From an uncultured Alphaproteobacteria bacterium (lineage in GTDB: Bacteria; Pseudomonadota; Alphaproteobacteria; RF32; CAG-239), in contig CALXRP010000001.1 of the NCBI GenBank assembly GCA_944390885.1, positions 62,001 through 126,000 of the forward strand: 64,000 bases of DNA, written 5' to 3'. The notes beneath the pieces were generated by a model. That model saw only the letters and a program-made list of their open reading frames with translations, did not search any database and was not told where the DNA came from. Positions 53,188 through 62,344 of the stretch are shown piece after piece. Each line of letters begins with the position of its first letter. Position 1 is the stretch's first letter. Position numbers and translations under genes: made by a program.

Positions 53188-53340
53188 ATGACAGGATTAA
53201 TCTGGGGCGTTATTATTTTTTGCCTGGTTGTTTTTATTTTATTCGCTTATGCCGTTTATCGGACGGATGTTTGGCGGATATATGATGCAGAACATGGTTT
53301 GAATGAAGAAAAAGAAACTAAAAACACAGAAGACGTATGA
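53188..53340 (+). CDS. Small membrane protein (50 aa)
   Basis: MTGLIWGVIIFCLVVFILF is a clear membrane helix, followed by a charged tail ending in EDV. It lies between a promoter and the next small gene, whose ATG overlaps its TGA (ATGA), which supports both being translated. No Shine-Dalgarno is seen. Function unknown. Confidence 0.55.
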   Translation: MTGLIWGVIIFCLVVFILFAYAVYRTDVWRIYDAEHGLNEEKETKNTEDV

Positions 53341-53474
53341 AAGTGCTAGTTTTTTTGGTCGGCAGTGCTTTTGTTTTGCTGCTGATTGTCGGCGCTTACT
53401 CTTTTTATAGGGGGGTGCGTCGGATATTCGGAAGAAAGTCTGATGATTATTTCGATAAAAGTACGGAATATTGA
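53337..53474 (+). CDS. Small membrane protein (45 aa)
   Basis: Begins with KVLVFLVGSAFVLLLIVGAY, a membrane helix, then a basic stretch (RRIFGRK) and an acidic end. It overlaps the previous gene by 4 nt and is followed after 15 nt by a strong terminator, so the pair forms a tight two-gene unit. Function unknown. Confidence 0.55.
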   Translation: MKVLVFLVGSAFVLLLIVGAYSFYRGVRRIFGRKSDDYFDKSTEY

Positions 53475-53489
53475 TTCAGTTTTTTGTAA

Positions 53490-53519
53490 GGCTGCAGATT
53501 TTTCTGCGGCCTTTTTTTT
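53490..53519 (+). terminator. Terminator of the small membrane gene pair
   Basis: A 9-bp stem with one wobble pair (53490-53498 with 53503-53511) followed by eight T. Confidence 0.9.
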
Positions 53520-53633
53520 GAAAAAACTCCTTGAAAAATAAAAATAATTGTTGTACAAAAGGCTGTCTGTCGGGAGCACCCCTGGAGGCCCCGCAGAAGA
53601 TATAATCAATTTTATTTTTTGAGGATTTTTGAA

Positions 53634-53921
53634 ATGGAAATTACTTTTAATGCGCAAAAGCGTGAGAAAGCAGGTAAGGGGGCAGCTCGTGCATGTCGTC
53701 GTGAGGGCCGTATTCCTGCCGTTATTTATGGCGGAAAAAAAGAGCCGGTTATGATTAGTCTGCATCCGGTTGAGCTTGAAAAAGCTTTGAATACTGCCGG
53801 ATTTTACAAGGCTGACATCAAAATCGTGCTTGACGGCAAAACAATTTCAGCCGTTTGCCAGGATGTTCAATTCCATCCGGTTTCCGATATGCCGATTCAC
53901 GTTGATTTCCTTCGTAAATAG
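53634..53921 (+). CDS. rplY: 50S ribosomal protein L25, short form
   Basis: 5S rRNA-binding protein, 95 aa. EKAGKGAARACRREGRIPAVIYG is the L25 signature and the protein ends HVDFLRK. Most alphaproteobacterial L25/Ctc proteins are about 200 aa with a second TL5-like domain; that domain is absent here, so it resembles the E. coli type in length. ATG 53634 has GAGGA upstream. It precedes pth as in many genomes. Confidence 0.93.
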   Translation: MEITFNAQKREKAGKGAARACRREGRIPAVIYGGKKEPVMISLHPVELEKALNTAGFYKADIKIVLDGKTISAVCQDVQFHPVSDMPIHVDFLRK

Positions 53922-54019
53922 TTTTATTTTGAATTGATATTCAATTTATTGCTATTTTGAAGACGTTTTTATAAAATAAAGGGAGTTTGACTGACTCCCT
54001 TTTTTTGAAGGATGCTATA

Positions 54020-54595
54020 ATGTTTCTGATTGTCGGTTTGGGAAATCCGGGAGCGGAATATGCGGAAACCCGTCACAACGTTGGGTTTGCCGCAGTTGAT
54101 GTGCTTTGGAAAAAATATGGTTTTTCGCCTTTTAAATCTAAGTTTGACGGGTTGATTGCCGAAGGAAAAATTGCCGGAGAGAAAGTTTTTTTGCTTAAGC
54201 CGCAGACTTATATGAATCTTTCGGGAAATTCGGTAGTTAAGGCGGCAAATTTTTATAAAATTTTGCCGCAGAATATTGTTGTAATTCATGATGATATGGA
54301 TTTGCAACCCGGGCAGATAAAGGTTAAAACCGGCGGCGGGGCCGGCGGACATAACGGTTTGAAGTCAATTGACGCTGCCATTACGCCGGAATATCATCGT
54401 ATTCGTATCGGTGTCGGGCATCCGGCAGGGAAAGGCGAAGCTGTTGTGAACCATGTTTTGAGCCGTTTTTCAAAGACAGATGCCGAATTGGTCGGTGATG
54501 TAATTGCCTTGGCAGCCGATACTATTGATATATTGTTGAAAGAAGGTATGGCTGCTTATTCAAACAAAATTGGGATTTTGCGAAAAGCAAAATAA
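54020..54595 (+). CDS. pth: Peptidyl-tRNA hydrolase
   Basis: Frees tRNA from stalled peptidyl-tRNA, 191 aa. The catalytic segment LIVGLGNPGAEYAETRHNVGF (Asn and His) and the KPQTYMNLSG and VIHDDMDLQPG motifs are present. ATG 54020 is chosen: GAAGG precedes it and homologues start with this strand; a longer ORF begins upstream. The rplY-pth-ychF order is conserved. Confidence 0.97.
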   Translation: MFLIVGLGNPGAEYAETRHNVGFAAVDVLWKKYGFSPFKSKFDGLIAEGKIAGEKVFLLKPQTYMNLSGNSVVKAANFYKILPQNIVVIHDDMDLQPGQIKVKTGGGAGGHNGLKSIDAAITPEYHRIRIGVGHPAGKGEAVVNHVLSRFSKTDAELVGDVIALAADTIDILLKEGMAAYSNKIGILRKAK

Positions 54596-54670
54596 AATAC
54601 TCCTTGAAAAAACTTTATTTTTCGGCTAAAACTCTCCTCAACTTTATAAATATATTTGAGGAGTTTTTTT

Positions 54671-55783
54671 ATGGGATTTAATTGTGGTATCGTTGGTTTG
54701 CCGAATGTCGGAAAATCGACTTTGTTTAATGCTTTGACTCAGACGATTGCCGCGCAGGCCGCAAATTTTCCCTTTTGCACGATAGAGCCGAATACCGGCC
54801 GGGTTGCCGTTCCGGATGAGCGATTGGATGCTTTGTGCAAAATCGTGAACCCGAAAAACGTGGTGCCGACGCAGTTGGAGTTTGTTGATATTGCCGGTTT
54901 GGTTAAAGGTGCTTCCAAAGGCGAGGGGCTTGGAAACCAGTTTTTGGCCAATATTCGTGAGACCGATGCCATTATTCATGTTTTGCGGTGTTTTGATGAT
55001 GACAATATTACCCATGTCGAGGGTTCGGTAGATCCGATCCGCGATGCGGAGATTGTGGAAACGGAGTTGATGATTGCCGATTTGGAATCTCTGGAAAAGC
55101 GTTTTGATCAGTTAGAAAAAAAGGCCAAAACCGGCGGAGACAAAGAAGCTCAGCTCAGGGTTTCGGTTATGAAACCGGTGATTGAGGCCTTGCGGCAGGG
55201 AAAACCGGCCAGGACAGCTGCGCCTGATCCGGCGGAGAAAGATGCTTATAAACAATATAAAATGCTGCAGCTTCTAACTTCCAAGCCGGTATTGTATGTT
55301 TGCAACGTGGATGAGGCTTCGGCAGCTTCCGGTAATAAATATTCTGATTTGGTTATGAAAAAAGCCGAAGCTGAAAAAGCTCAAGCGGTTATTATTTCGG
55401 CAGAAATTGAATCAGAAGTCGCTCAGCTGGAGACGGAAGAAGAGAAAAAAGAGTTTTTGGAGTCTTTAGGTTTGGAAGAATCAGGTTTGTCTAAGATTAT
55501 CAAAGCCGGTTACAAACTTTTGGGGTTGGAAACTTATTTTACCGCGGGGCCGAAAGAGGTACGGGCCTGGACTTTTCTTAAAGGTTCAAAAGCGCCACAA
55601 TGTGCCGGGATTATCCATTCCGATTTTGAACGCGGCTTCATTCGGGCAGAAACGATTTCTTATGATGATTTTATCAAATATAACGGTGAGCAAGGATGCA
55701 AAGAAGCCGGAAAAATGCGTTCCGAAGGCAAGGATTATGTGGTTCAGGACGGCGATTTGCTGAATTTTTTGTTTAATGTATAA
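54671..55783 (+). CDS. ychF: Redox-regulated ATPase YchF
   Basis: OLA1-type P-loop ATPase that binds ribosomes, 370 aa. It has GIVGLPNVGKSTLFNALT at the N-terminus, FVDIAGLVKGASKGEGLGN (switch), and YVCNVDE in place of NKxD, which turns specificity to ATP; a C-terminal TGS domain ends at NFLFNV. ATG 54671 follows GAGGAG; a 5-residue longer form is unlikely. Confidence 0.97.
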   Translation: MGFNCGIVGLPNVGKSTLFNALTQTIAAQAANFPFCTIEPNTGRVAVPDERLDALCKIVNPKNVVPTQLEFVDIAGLVKGASKGEGLGNQFLANIRETDAIIHVLRCFDDDNITHVEGSVDPIRDAEIVETELMIADLESLEKRFDQLEKKAKTGGDKEAQLRVSVMKPVIEALRQGKPARTAAPDPAEKDAYKQYKMLQLLTSKPVLYVCNVDEASAASGNKYSDLVMKKAEAEKAQAVIISAEIESEVAQLETEEEKKEFLESLGLEESGLSKIIKAGYKLLGLETYFTAGPKEVRAWTFLKGSKAPQCAGIIHSDFERGFIRAETISYDDFIKYNGEQGCKEAGKMRSEGKDYVVQDGDLLNFLFNV

Positions 55784-55797
55784 AATATTTTGGAGAG

Positions 55798-55830
55798 AAA
55801 GCCCGGATTTTTTTATATTCCGGGCTTTTT
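55798..55830 (+). terminator. Terminator of ychF
   Basis: GCCCGGA pairs with TCCGGGC (55819-55825), followed by TTTTT. Confidence 0.88.
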
Positions 55831-55836
55831 GACATA

Positions 55837-55865
55837 TTGACAAAATTTTTCATCCGATGTATATT
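55837..55865 (+). promoter_or_regulatory. Near-consensus sigma-70 promoter
   Basis: TTGACA (55837-55842), 17 nt, TATATT (55860-55865). The expected start at about 55872 rules out a translation start at 55837. Confidence 0.75.
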
Positions 55866-55920
55866 GCCCGGTAGAGATTGTATTATTAGAATGTTAAATA
55901 TTAAAAAAAATTATTATTGT

Positions 55921-56379
55921 ATGAGAACAAAAGAACAGATTGAAGAATTGGTTGTTTCTGCTTTTGGAGAATTTGCTAGTAAAAAAGCGAATTTAACGAC
56001 GGTAATAAGCTGGCAAAGAAGAGATTTTTTTGTTAAAAGGCTGCGAGTGATTTTTAATGATTTGCGGTTGCCTTATTCTTTGAGAGCCAATAATTTGAAA
56101 GAATTTTCGGAAGCTGTTTTTGCCGAACAGCTTAAGAAACAAGAATTTTTTGAGAAAGTTCGATGCAGAATTAACGAGATTGCCAAAAAAAATTATGCTT
56201 CAGATAGTGTAATTTTGGAAGGGGAAGAAGTAAATTCTTTGAATTTCTTCTTTGATTTTTCAAAGATTCTTAATCCGTTGATTAAGGAATTCAAGTATTC
56301 GACCGATTATTCGGTTATGCGCCAGTGTCGGACGCCGTATCAGTTGGCTGATATGTTTTATCGCCGCGGGCGTTTTTGA
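55921..56379 (+). CDS. Hypothetical protein
   Basis: A 152-aa, mostly helical, charged protein with no signal peptide or known motif. ATG 55921 is used since it follows the promoter; an in-frame ATG at 55891 is an alternative. Neither has a Shine-Dalgarno. The C-terminus is basic (FYRRGRF). A terminator follows at 56396. Function unknown. Confidence 0.6.
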   Translation: MRTKEQIEELVVSAFGEFASKKANLTTVISWQRRDFFVKRLRVIFNDLRLPYSLRANNLKEFSEAVFAEQLKKQEFFEKVRCRINEIAKKNYASDSVILEGEEVNSLNFFFDFSKILNPLIKEFKYSTDYSVMRQCRTPYQLADMFYRRGRF

Positions 56380-56395
56380 AAAAATTTTGCAAGAG

Positions 56396-56429
56396 AGCAG
56401 GCTGCTTTTATTGGCAGCTTGCTTTTTTT
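56396..56429 (+). terminator. Intrinsic terminator
   Basis: AGCAGGCTGC pairs with GCAGCTTGCT (one wobble), followed by T6 (56424-56429). Confidence 0.82.
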
Positions 56430-56488
56430 GTTGCCTTGCGGCGGCTTTTGTTGTAGCTAGGATTATGTTTATTTTAAGGAGGTTTGCT

Positions 56489-56965
56489 ATGAGATTGGCG
56501 CTTTTTCAGCCGGATATTCCGCAAAATACCGGGACATTGCTGCGGCTCGGAGCCTGTTTGGATGTGGAATTGGATATTATTGAGCCCTGCGGTTTTGTTT
56601 TTTCGGAAAAGGCATTAAAACGGGCGGGTATGGATTATCTTAATTTGGTAAAATATCGTCGGCATGATTCCTGGGAAGATTTTTTGGCGTATCGTGCGGC
56701 TCATCCCGATGAATACGGACGGTTGGTTTTATTGACAACTCATGCAAGCAAACCATATACGGAATTTGAGTTTTTACCGAATGATATTATTCTAATGGGA
56801 CGGGAAAGCGCCGGTGTGCCGCAATCCGTTCATAATATTGCCGATGCCCGGCTGCTGATTCCGATGAATGAAAAAGCGCGTTCAATTAATGTTGCGGTGT
56901 CGGCGGTTATGGTTATCGGCGAGGCTTTGCGCCAGACGGATTTGTTTCCGAAAGTGAGGGAATAA
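56489..56965 (+). CDS. trmL: tRNA (cytidine/uridine-34-2'-O-)-methyltransferase TrmL
   Basis: SPOUT-class methyltransferase, 158 aa. It starts MRLALFQPDIPQNTG and has DYLNLVKYRRHDSWEDF and the knot region ILMGRESAGVP and IPMNEKARSINVAVS. ATG 56489 is chosen because AAGGAGG is directly upstream; the ORF extends 34 codons further as a hydrophobic leader without homology. Its 3' end overlaps convergent ampG by 53 nt. Confidence 0.96.
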   Translation: MRLALFQPDIPQNTGTLLRLGACLDVELDIIEPCGFVFSEKALKRAGMDYLNLVKYRRHDSWEDFLAYRAAHPDEYGRLVLLTTHASKPYTEFEFLPNDIILMGRESAGVPQSVHNIADARLLIPMNEKARSINVAVSAVMVIGEALRQTDLFPKVRE

Positions 56966-58244
56966 TGGCCGGAGGATAGCGTCTGGTAATGTACCATAAG
57001 ACCAACAGCCCCGGAACAGCCATTAACGTGGTTGAGATAAAAAACGAACTCCAGCCGATATGTTGAACCAGCCAGCCGGAAGAAGAGGCGAGAACATCGC
57101 GTGCCAGGCTCATCAGGGATGAGAGCAGAGCATATTGCGTGGCAGTATATTTGACATTGCACAAAGAAGAAATATATGCCACAAAGGCCGCTGTTCCCAT
57201 TCCGCCGGTGATGTTTTCGACCGAAATTGTCAGCGTCAGCATATATAAGTTATTGCCGGCATAAGTTTGGGCGACATAAATCAGGTTAGACAATCCCTGC
57301 AGAATACCGCAGAGCAGCAGGCCGCGGGTCAGGCTCATTTTGTTGAGCAACATGCCTCCGACCAGCATTCCGACAATGGTGGCTATAGTGCCGTAAATTT
57401 TTGTAACGGTAGCGATTTGCGAATATCCGAACCCCATATCTTTGTAAAAAATATAGGCCATCGGGCTGATATAAGCGTCGCTCAGGCGGTATAGCAGAAT
57501 AAACAACAGAATATAAGCCCAGCCCGGACGGGACATAAAATCTTTGAAAGGGCAGACAACGGCATTTTTGAAAAAGTCTTTGATTTTTTCCGGAGATGAA
57601 CGTTTTTTCCGACTGGAGAAGCTTTTTCTTTTGTCTTTGGGTTCTTTGATGAGCAAAACTGCGGTCAGGCCGATTAAAATTCCGGAAGACATGACGGCGT
57701 AAACGCAATTCCAGCTTATAACGTCTGCCAGATATAATGCGCCGGCACCGGAGAAAATAAATCCCAGGCGATAGCCGAGAATGAATGTGGCAGAAGCGGC
57801 GGCTTGTTCGGACGTTTTGAAATTTTCCACGCGGTAAGCATCAAGAACAATATCCTGCGAGGCGGAGGATATACATAAAATCAGTGCCAGGGCAGCCATT
57901 AAAGACGGGTTTTCGGCCGGGTTGACCAGGGACATGGCAAAAATCGAGATACCAACCAGAAGCATGGTGAAGAAAGTCCAGCTGCGGCGCCGGCCCATAA
58001 AAGCCAGTCCCGGAAGCGGCAGGCGGTCAACCAGCGGCGACCAGGCCCATTTGAAACTGTATGGTGTTTTGAGCAGGGAAAAAGTTCCGATAACGGCAAG
58101 AGGCAGTCCGGCTTCTCCCAGCCACAGGCTTAAGGTGTTGAAAACCAAAGGAAAAGGAAAACCGCTGGAAAAGCCGAAAGCAATCATCACCAACATACGG
58201 CGGTCGAGATAAATTTTTCCGGCAGAGAGAATTTTGGTCAGCAT
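56913..58244 (-). CDS. ampG: AmpG-family muropeptide permease (MFS)
   Basis: Inner-membrane transporter for anhydro-muropeptides, 443 aa with 12 predicted helices. FGFSSGFPFPLVFNTLSLWL near the start and PYSFKWAWSPLVDRLPLP with GRRRSW following are AmpG signatures. It recycles cell-wall fragments and fits the MltA transglycosylase elsewhere in the window. AAAGGAA precedes the ATG; it faces trmL and diverges from hslV. Confidence 0.92.
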   Translation of the reverse strand: MLTKILSAGKIYLDRRMLVMIAFGFSSGFPFPLVFNTLSLWLGEAGLPLAVIGTFSLLKTPYSFKWAWSPLVDRLPLPGLAFMGRRRSWTFFTMLLVGISIFAMSLVNPAENPSLMAALALILCISSASQDIVLDAYRVENFKTSEQAAASATFILGYRLGFIFSGAGALYLADVISWNCVYAVMSSGILIGLTAVLLIKEPKDKRKSFSSRKKRSSPEKIKDFFKNAVVCPFKDFMSRPGWAYILLFILLYRLSDAYISPMAYIFYKDMGFGYSQIATVTKIYGTIATIVGMLVGGMLLNKMSLTRGLLLCGILQGLSNLIYVAQTYAGNNLYMLTLTISVENITGGMGTAAFVAYISSLCNVKYTATQYALLSSLMSLARDVLASSSGWLVQHIGWSSFFISTTLMAVPGLLVLWYITRRYPPAIIPSLSETNPSGAKPRR

Positions 58245-58367
58245 ATTTTTTTCCTTTGTGCCAAGTATATTCGCAATGTCTTAAAACTGTTTTAATACCG
58301 CTATTGCATAAATGAAAAAATTTAACTACATATTAGAACAGGTATTATTTCAAAATAAGGGAAAGAT

Positions 58368-58895
58368 ATGACAACAATTTTGTGCGCACGCAAGGGTGAT
58401 GAGGTTGTTATGGGCGGCGACGGCCAGGCAACGTTGGGTGAGGCCATTATTTTTAAGGCCAATTCGGTAAAAGTCAGAAGAATTGGCAACGGGAAGATTA
58501 TTGCCGGCTTTGCCGGCGCGGCCGCGGATGGTATAACTTTGATAGAACGTTTGGAAGCCAAACTGGAAAAACATGCCAATCAGTTAAAGCGTGCGGCAGT
58601 GGAACTGGCAAAAGACTGGCGGATGGACAAATATCTCCGGCAGTTGCAGGCTTTTATGATTGTGGCGGATAAAGATGTTTCGCTGGTGATTTCCGGTACC
58701 GGAGAGGTTATGGAGCCCGATGACGGGATTATCGGTATCGGTTCCGGCGGAAATTATGCCATGGCAGCGGCAAAAGCCCTTTATGACATTGACAATCTGT
58801 CGCTGGAGGATATTGTCCGCAAAGCTCTGAAAATTGCCGGTGATATAGATGTTTATACCAATCATAACGTTATTATTGAGAAGATAGAAAAATAG
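58368..58895 (+). CDS. hslV: ATP-dependent protease subunit HslV
   Basis: Proteasome-like peptidase, 175 aa. After the initiator Met come two Thr residues, the first being the catalytic Thr1, then the [10 protein letters not shown] and [17 protein letters not shown] motifs and [25 protein letters not shown] precedes the ATG. It is directly followed by hslU (15 nt) and both form the HslVU complex. Confidence 0.97.
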   Translation: MTTILCARKGDEVVMGGDGQATLGEAIIFKANSVKVRRIGNGKIIAGFAGAAADGITLIERLEAKLEKHANQLKRAAVELAKDWRMDKYLRQLQAFMIVADKDVSLVISGTGEVMEPDDGIIGIGSGGNYAMAAAKALYDIDNLSLEDIVRKALKIAGDIDVYTNHNVIIEKIEK

Positions 58896-58910
58896 AAAGG
58901 TTTGAGGGAA

Positions 58911-60227
58911 ATGACAGCAGCAACGTTCAGCCCGCGGGAAATTGTTTCAGAATTGGACAGGTTTATTATCGGACAGCAAGAGGCCAAAAAGGCTGTTGCC
59001 GTTGCTTTGCGCAACAGGTGGCGCCGAATGCAGCTGCCTGAAAAATTGCGGGAAGAGATTGTGCCGAAAAATATTTTGATGGTTGGTCCGACCGGCGTGG
59101 GCAAAACGGAAATTTCCCGCCGGTTGGCAAAACTGGCAAAGGCGCCGTTTATTAAGGTTGAGGCGACCAAGTTTACCGAAATCGGTTATGTCGGACGCGA
59201 TGTGGAGAGCATTATTCGCGATTTGGTGGAGATTGCTCTGCATAACGAACGCGACAAACAGCGCAAGACTATGATTGTTAAGGCAGAAGCAGCTGCCGAA
59301 GAGCGGGTTTTGGACGTATTGGTCGGCGACGGGGCAAGTGAGGAAACCCGTCAGAAATTCCGCAAGCTGCTGCGGGAAAATCAGCTGAATGATCGTGAAA
59401 TCGAGATAAAAGTTCTGGACAATTCCAATGCCAGTATGCCGACGATTGATATTCCGGGAATGCCGGGTGCCTCAATGGGTATGATAAGTTTGGGAGATTT
59501 GCTCGGCAAGCCTTTCGGCGACAAATATAAAATGAAAAAAATGAAAGTCGGTGACGCTTATAAAGTTTTGGTGGATGAGGAAAGCGACAAACTGATTGAC
59601 TCCGAATCCATTACGCAGGCGGCAATCAAATCAGTGGAAAATGACGGTATTGTTTTTATTGACGAGATTGACAAGATTGCCGGTCAGGATGAACGCCGCG
59701 GCGGTGATGTATCGCGCGAGGGTGTACAGAGAGATCTTTTGCCGCTGATTGAAGGAACGACGGTTTCGACCAAATACGGTATGGTTAAAACCGATCATAT
59801 TCTGTTTATCTGTTCCGGCGCTTTTCATTTATCAAAACCCTCCGATTTGCTGCCCGAGCTGCAGGGGCGTTTGCCGATAAGGGTTGAGCTGAAAGCCTTG
59901 ACGCATGATGATTTTGTGCGAATTCTGATCGAGCCGGAAGCCAATCTGATTGAGCAGTATGTGGCTTTGATGGGGACGGAAAATCTGACTCTGGAGTTTG
60001 AAAAAAAAGCCATTGACAAGATTGCCGATGTTGCCGTTCAGATTAACGAAAACGTTGAAAATATCGGAGCCCGCCGGCTGCATACGGTTTTGGAGGTTTT
60101 GTTGGAAGACATCAGCTACGAGGCCTCGGAGAAAGCCGGAGAAAAAGTGGTTATTACGCCGGCGATGGTGGAGGAAAAACTTTCCAAATTTACCCAGGCG
60201 TCCGATTTGTCCCGCTTTATTTTGTAG
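58911..60227 (+). CDS. hslU: ATP-dependent protease ATPase subunit HslU
   Basis: AAA+ unfoldase of HslVU, 438 aa. [38 protein letters not shown] (Walker A) and DEIDKIAG (Walker B) are present, with the I-domain insertion around residues 110-235 and a C-terminus ending in RFIL. ATG 58911 with GAGGG upstream is preferred to the TTG 9 nt earlier. Confidence 0.97.
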   Translation: MTAATFSPREIVSELDRFIIGQQEAKKAVAVALRNRWRRMQLPEKLREEIVPKNILMVGPTGVGKTEISRRLAKLAKAPFIKVEATKFTEIGYVGRDVESIIRDLVEIALHNERDKQRKTMIVKAEAAAEERVLDVLVGDGASEETRQKFRKLLRENQLNDREIEIKVLDNSNASMPTIDIPGMPGASMGMISLGDLLGKPFGDKYKMKKMKVGDAYKVLVDEESDKLIDSESITQAAIKSVENDGIVFIDEIDKIAGQDERRGGDVSREGVQRDLLPLIEGTTVSTKYGMVKTDHILFICSGAFHLSKPSDLLPELQGRLPIRVELKALTHDDFVRILIEPEANLIEQYVALMGTENLTLEFEKKAIDKIADVAVQINENVENIGARRLHTVLEVLLEDISYEASEKAGEKVVITPAMVEEKLSKFTQASDLSRFIL

Positions 60228-60236
60228 CGGTTTGCA

Positions 60237-61367
60237 ATGGGGTTCGGCGTTTATATTCACTGGCCTTTTTGCTTGTCAAAATGTCCGTATTGTGACTTCT
60301 ATAAAGAAGTCAAAAAAAATGTGCCGCAAGAAGAAATTGTTGCGGAATATAAACGTGAGCTTGATTTTTATTATCAGTATACTTCCGAAAACATTGTCAG
60401 CAGCATTTTTTTCGGCGGTGGGACGCCTTCTTTGATGAAACCGGAGAATGTGGCGGCGCTGATTGATTATGTTGCCGGAAAGTGGAAAACGGCCCCTGAA
60501 ATTGAGATTTCCTTGGAGGCGAATCCGAATTCTGATTATCCCGAGATGTTTGCCGATTTGCGGCGGGCAGGTATTAACAGGCTGTCTTTGGGGGTGCAGG
60601 CTCTGAATGATGCTGATTTGCGTTTTTTGGGACGAACGCATAATCTGAAGCAGGCTTATCAGGCGATTGACGGCGTTTTGCAGAATTTTGACAATCATTC
60701 GCTGGATTTGATTTATGCCCGGCCGCAGCAAAAACTTTCAGATTGGGAAAAAGAACTGGCGCAGGCGGCATCGTTCGGTATGAAACACCTGTCGTTGTAT
60801 CAGTTGACAATAGAAGAAGGGACGGTTTTTGCCCGCAAAGGAATTAAGGCCATGGATGAAGATGCGGCCGGGGAAATGTATTTGTTTACCGAAGATTATT
60901 TGGCGGATAAAGGAATTTATAAATATGAGGTTTCCAACTATTCCCGTCCCGGTTATGCTTCCCGCCACAATCTTCTTTATTGGACAGGCCAAGACTATAT
61001 AGGGGTTGGGATTTCGGCTCATGGGCGCTTTTGTTTTTCGGGTTTTAAGGGAAATCTTGAGCAGAAACAGCGAGATCAAAAAATTTCTCCCATTTATTAT
61101 GCCTCGACATATAATTGTCAGCTGGAGGAGCTTTCTCAGGCAGAGAGAGCCGAAGAACTTTTGTTAATGGGACTGCGGCTGACGGATGGGATTGATAAGA
61201 GGCTTTTTGCCGAAAACTGCGGTTTGGATTTTGACGGTTTTATTGACCGGGAGCGGCTGAAATATCTCTGCGAAGCAGGGTTGTTGGTTGATACGCCACA
61301 GAATATCAGGGCAACCCGCGAAGGTTTTTTGGTTTTGAATGGGATAATCGAACAGCTTTGTCCTTAA
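60237..61367 (+). CDS. hemW: HemW-like radical SAM protein
   Basis: 376 aa. CLSKCPYCDF (residues 13-22) is the radical SAM cluster motif CX3CX2C followed by the HemW-type C-terminal HNLLYWTGQDYIGVGISAHG. In other bacteria HemW is a heme chaperone, not a coproporphyrinogen oxidase, so its presence does not imply heme synthesis here. It starts 9 nt after hslU; the ribosome site is poor. Confidence 0.93.
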   Translation: MGFGVYIHWPFCLSKCPYCDFYKEVKKNVPQEEIVAEYKRELDFYYQYTSENIVSSIFFGGGTPSLMKPENVAALIDYVAGKWKTAPEIEISLEANPNSDYPEMFADLRRAGINRLSLGVQALNDADLRFLGRTHNLKQAYQAIDGVLQNFDNHSLDLIYARPQQKLSDWEKELAQAASFGMKHLSLYQLTIEEGTVFARKGIKAMDEDAAGEMYLFTEDYLADKGIYKYEVSNYSRPGYASRHNLLYWTGQDYIGVGISAHGRFCFSGFKGNLEQKQRDQKISPIYYASTYNCQLEELSQAERAEELLLMGLRLTDGIDKRLFAENCGLDFDGFIDRERLKYLCEAGLLVDTPQNIRATREGFLVLNGIIEQLCP

Positions 61368-62266
61368 TCGATAACACCGAATTTGCCGTTGACCAGAATC
61401 ATCATTGCTATTAAGAAAAAAATCATAAAAATACCGGCTTTTACCGAGGCGGTATCCTGAATTTTGTTATATTTGTTAAAAGCCATGACAAACAGCGGTG
61501 ATGTCAGCAGTAAAGCCGTTACATATCCGGGGTTGGGTGCAATCCGCAGGGCCAGGTTTTTTGCCGTGATTAAAGCAGCGCTGAAACTTATGAGGTATAA
61601 TCCGGCGCGGATGGCAACCGGCGAAAAAACGTTTTTGAAAAAATCTTTGGCTTTTACTTTTTCTCGGCGGATGTAAAAAAAAGTATTGTAACAGCCGCTG
61701 ACAAAAGTTGAGACAGACAGATAATAAATCATGGCGGCCCAGGTGCTTGAGCCGTGGATGGATATGTCTTTGGTGATGATACTCATAAAAGCCAGAGCCA
61801 GAATTACTGGCGCCATATAGATTATGATTTCTTTATTGACCGGGCTTTTTAACATTTGCCAGTAGCTCAGCGTAAAACCGAAAAGGATTAAAATCAAGGT
61901 AATGAACACTGTTCCATTATCAAAAAGCTTTATAAATTCATGTGGTGTAATCAGCCACCATAAAACGGTTGTTATCAGTGTTGTCAATACCATTACCCTG
62001 GAAGTCGGGCCGGCGCCGTATTTGGCAGAAGCAAAAAAGAGGTGGGAATCGTAAAAACCGATGAGAAGCCCCTGTGTGATCAGTAAAGTCCAATAATACA
62101 TGCTGTGCGGGACGGGAAATAATGGTATAAAAGGGATAAAGAAAACGGCAATGCCGAACCCGCGCCATATTCCCAAAAGGTAGCCGTTGAGTTTGTATTT
62201 TTGATTGACCAAAGTATATAAGGCCGTAAAAAAACCGTATAAGAGGCCGTTAATAATCCAGACCAT
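61364..62266 (-). CDS. EamA/DMT-type transporter
   Basis: A 300-aa protein with about ten membrane helices in two halves of five, the drug/metabolite transporter plan. No charged binding motif is decisive. AAGGACG precedes the ATG. It ends 4 nt inside convergent hemW and follows aroK. Substrate unknown. Confidence 0.75.
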   Translation of the reverse strand: MVWIINGLLYGFFTALYTLVNQKYKLNGYLLGIWRGFGIAVFFIPFIPLFPVPHSMYYWTLLITQGLLIGFYDSHLFFASAKYGAGPTSRVMVLTTLITTVLWWLITPHEFIKLFDNGTVFITLILILFGFTLSYWQMLKSPVNKEIIIYMAPVILALAFMSIITKDISIHGSSTWAAMIYYLSVSTFVSGCYNTFFYIRREKVKAKDFFKNVFSPVAIRAGLYLISFSAALITAKNLALRIAPNPGYVTALLLTSPLFVMAFNKYNKIQDTASVKAGIFMIFFLIAMMILVNGKFGVID

Positions 62267-62344
62267 TCTTCGTCCTTTTAACCTTTATTGCATTTATCGG
62301 CTATGTAATCTTTTTCTGCAGGTTTTAAAGCGACGGCGGTTTTT

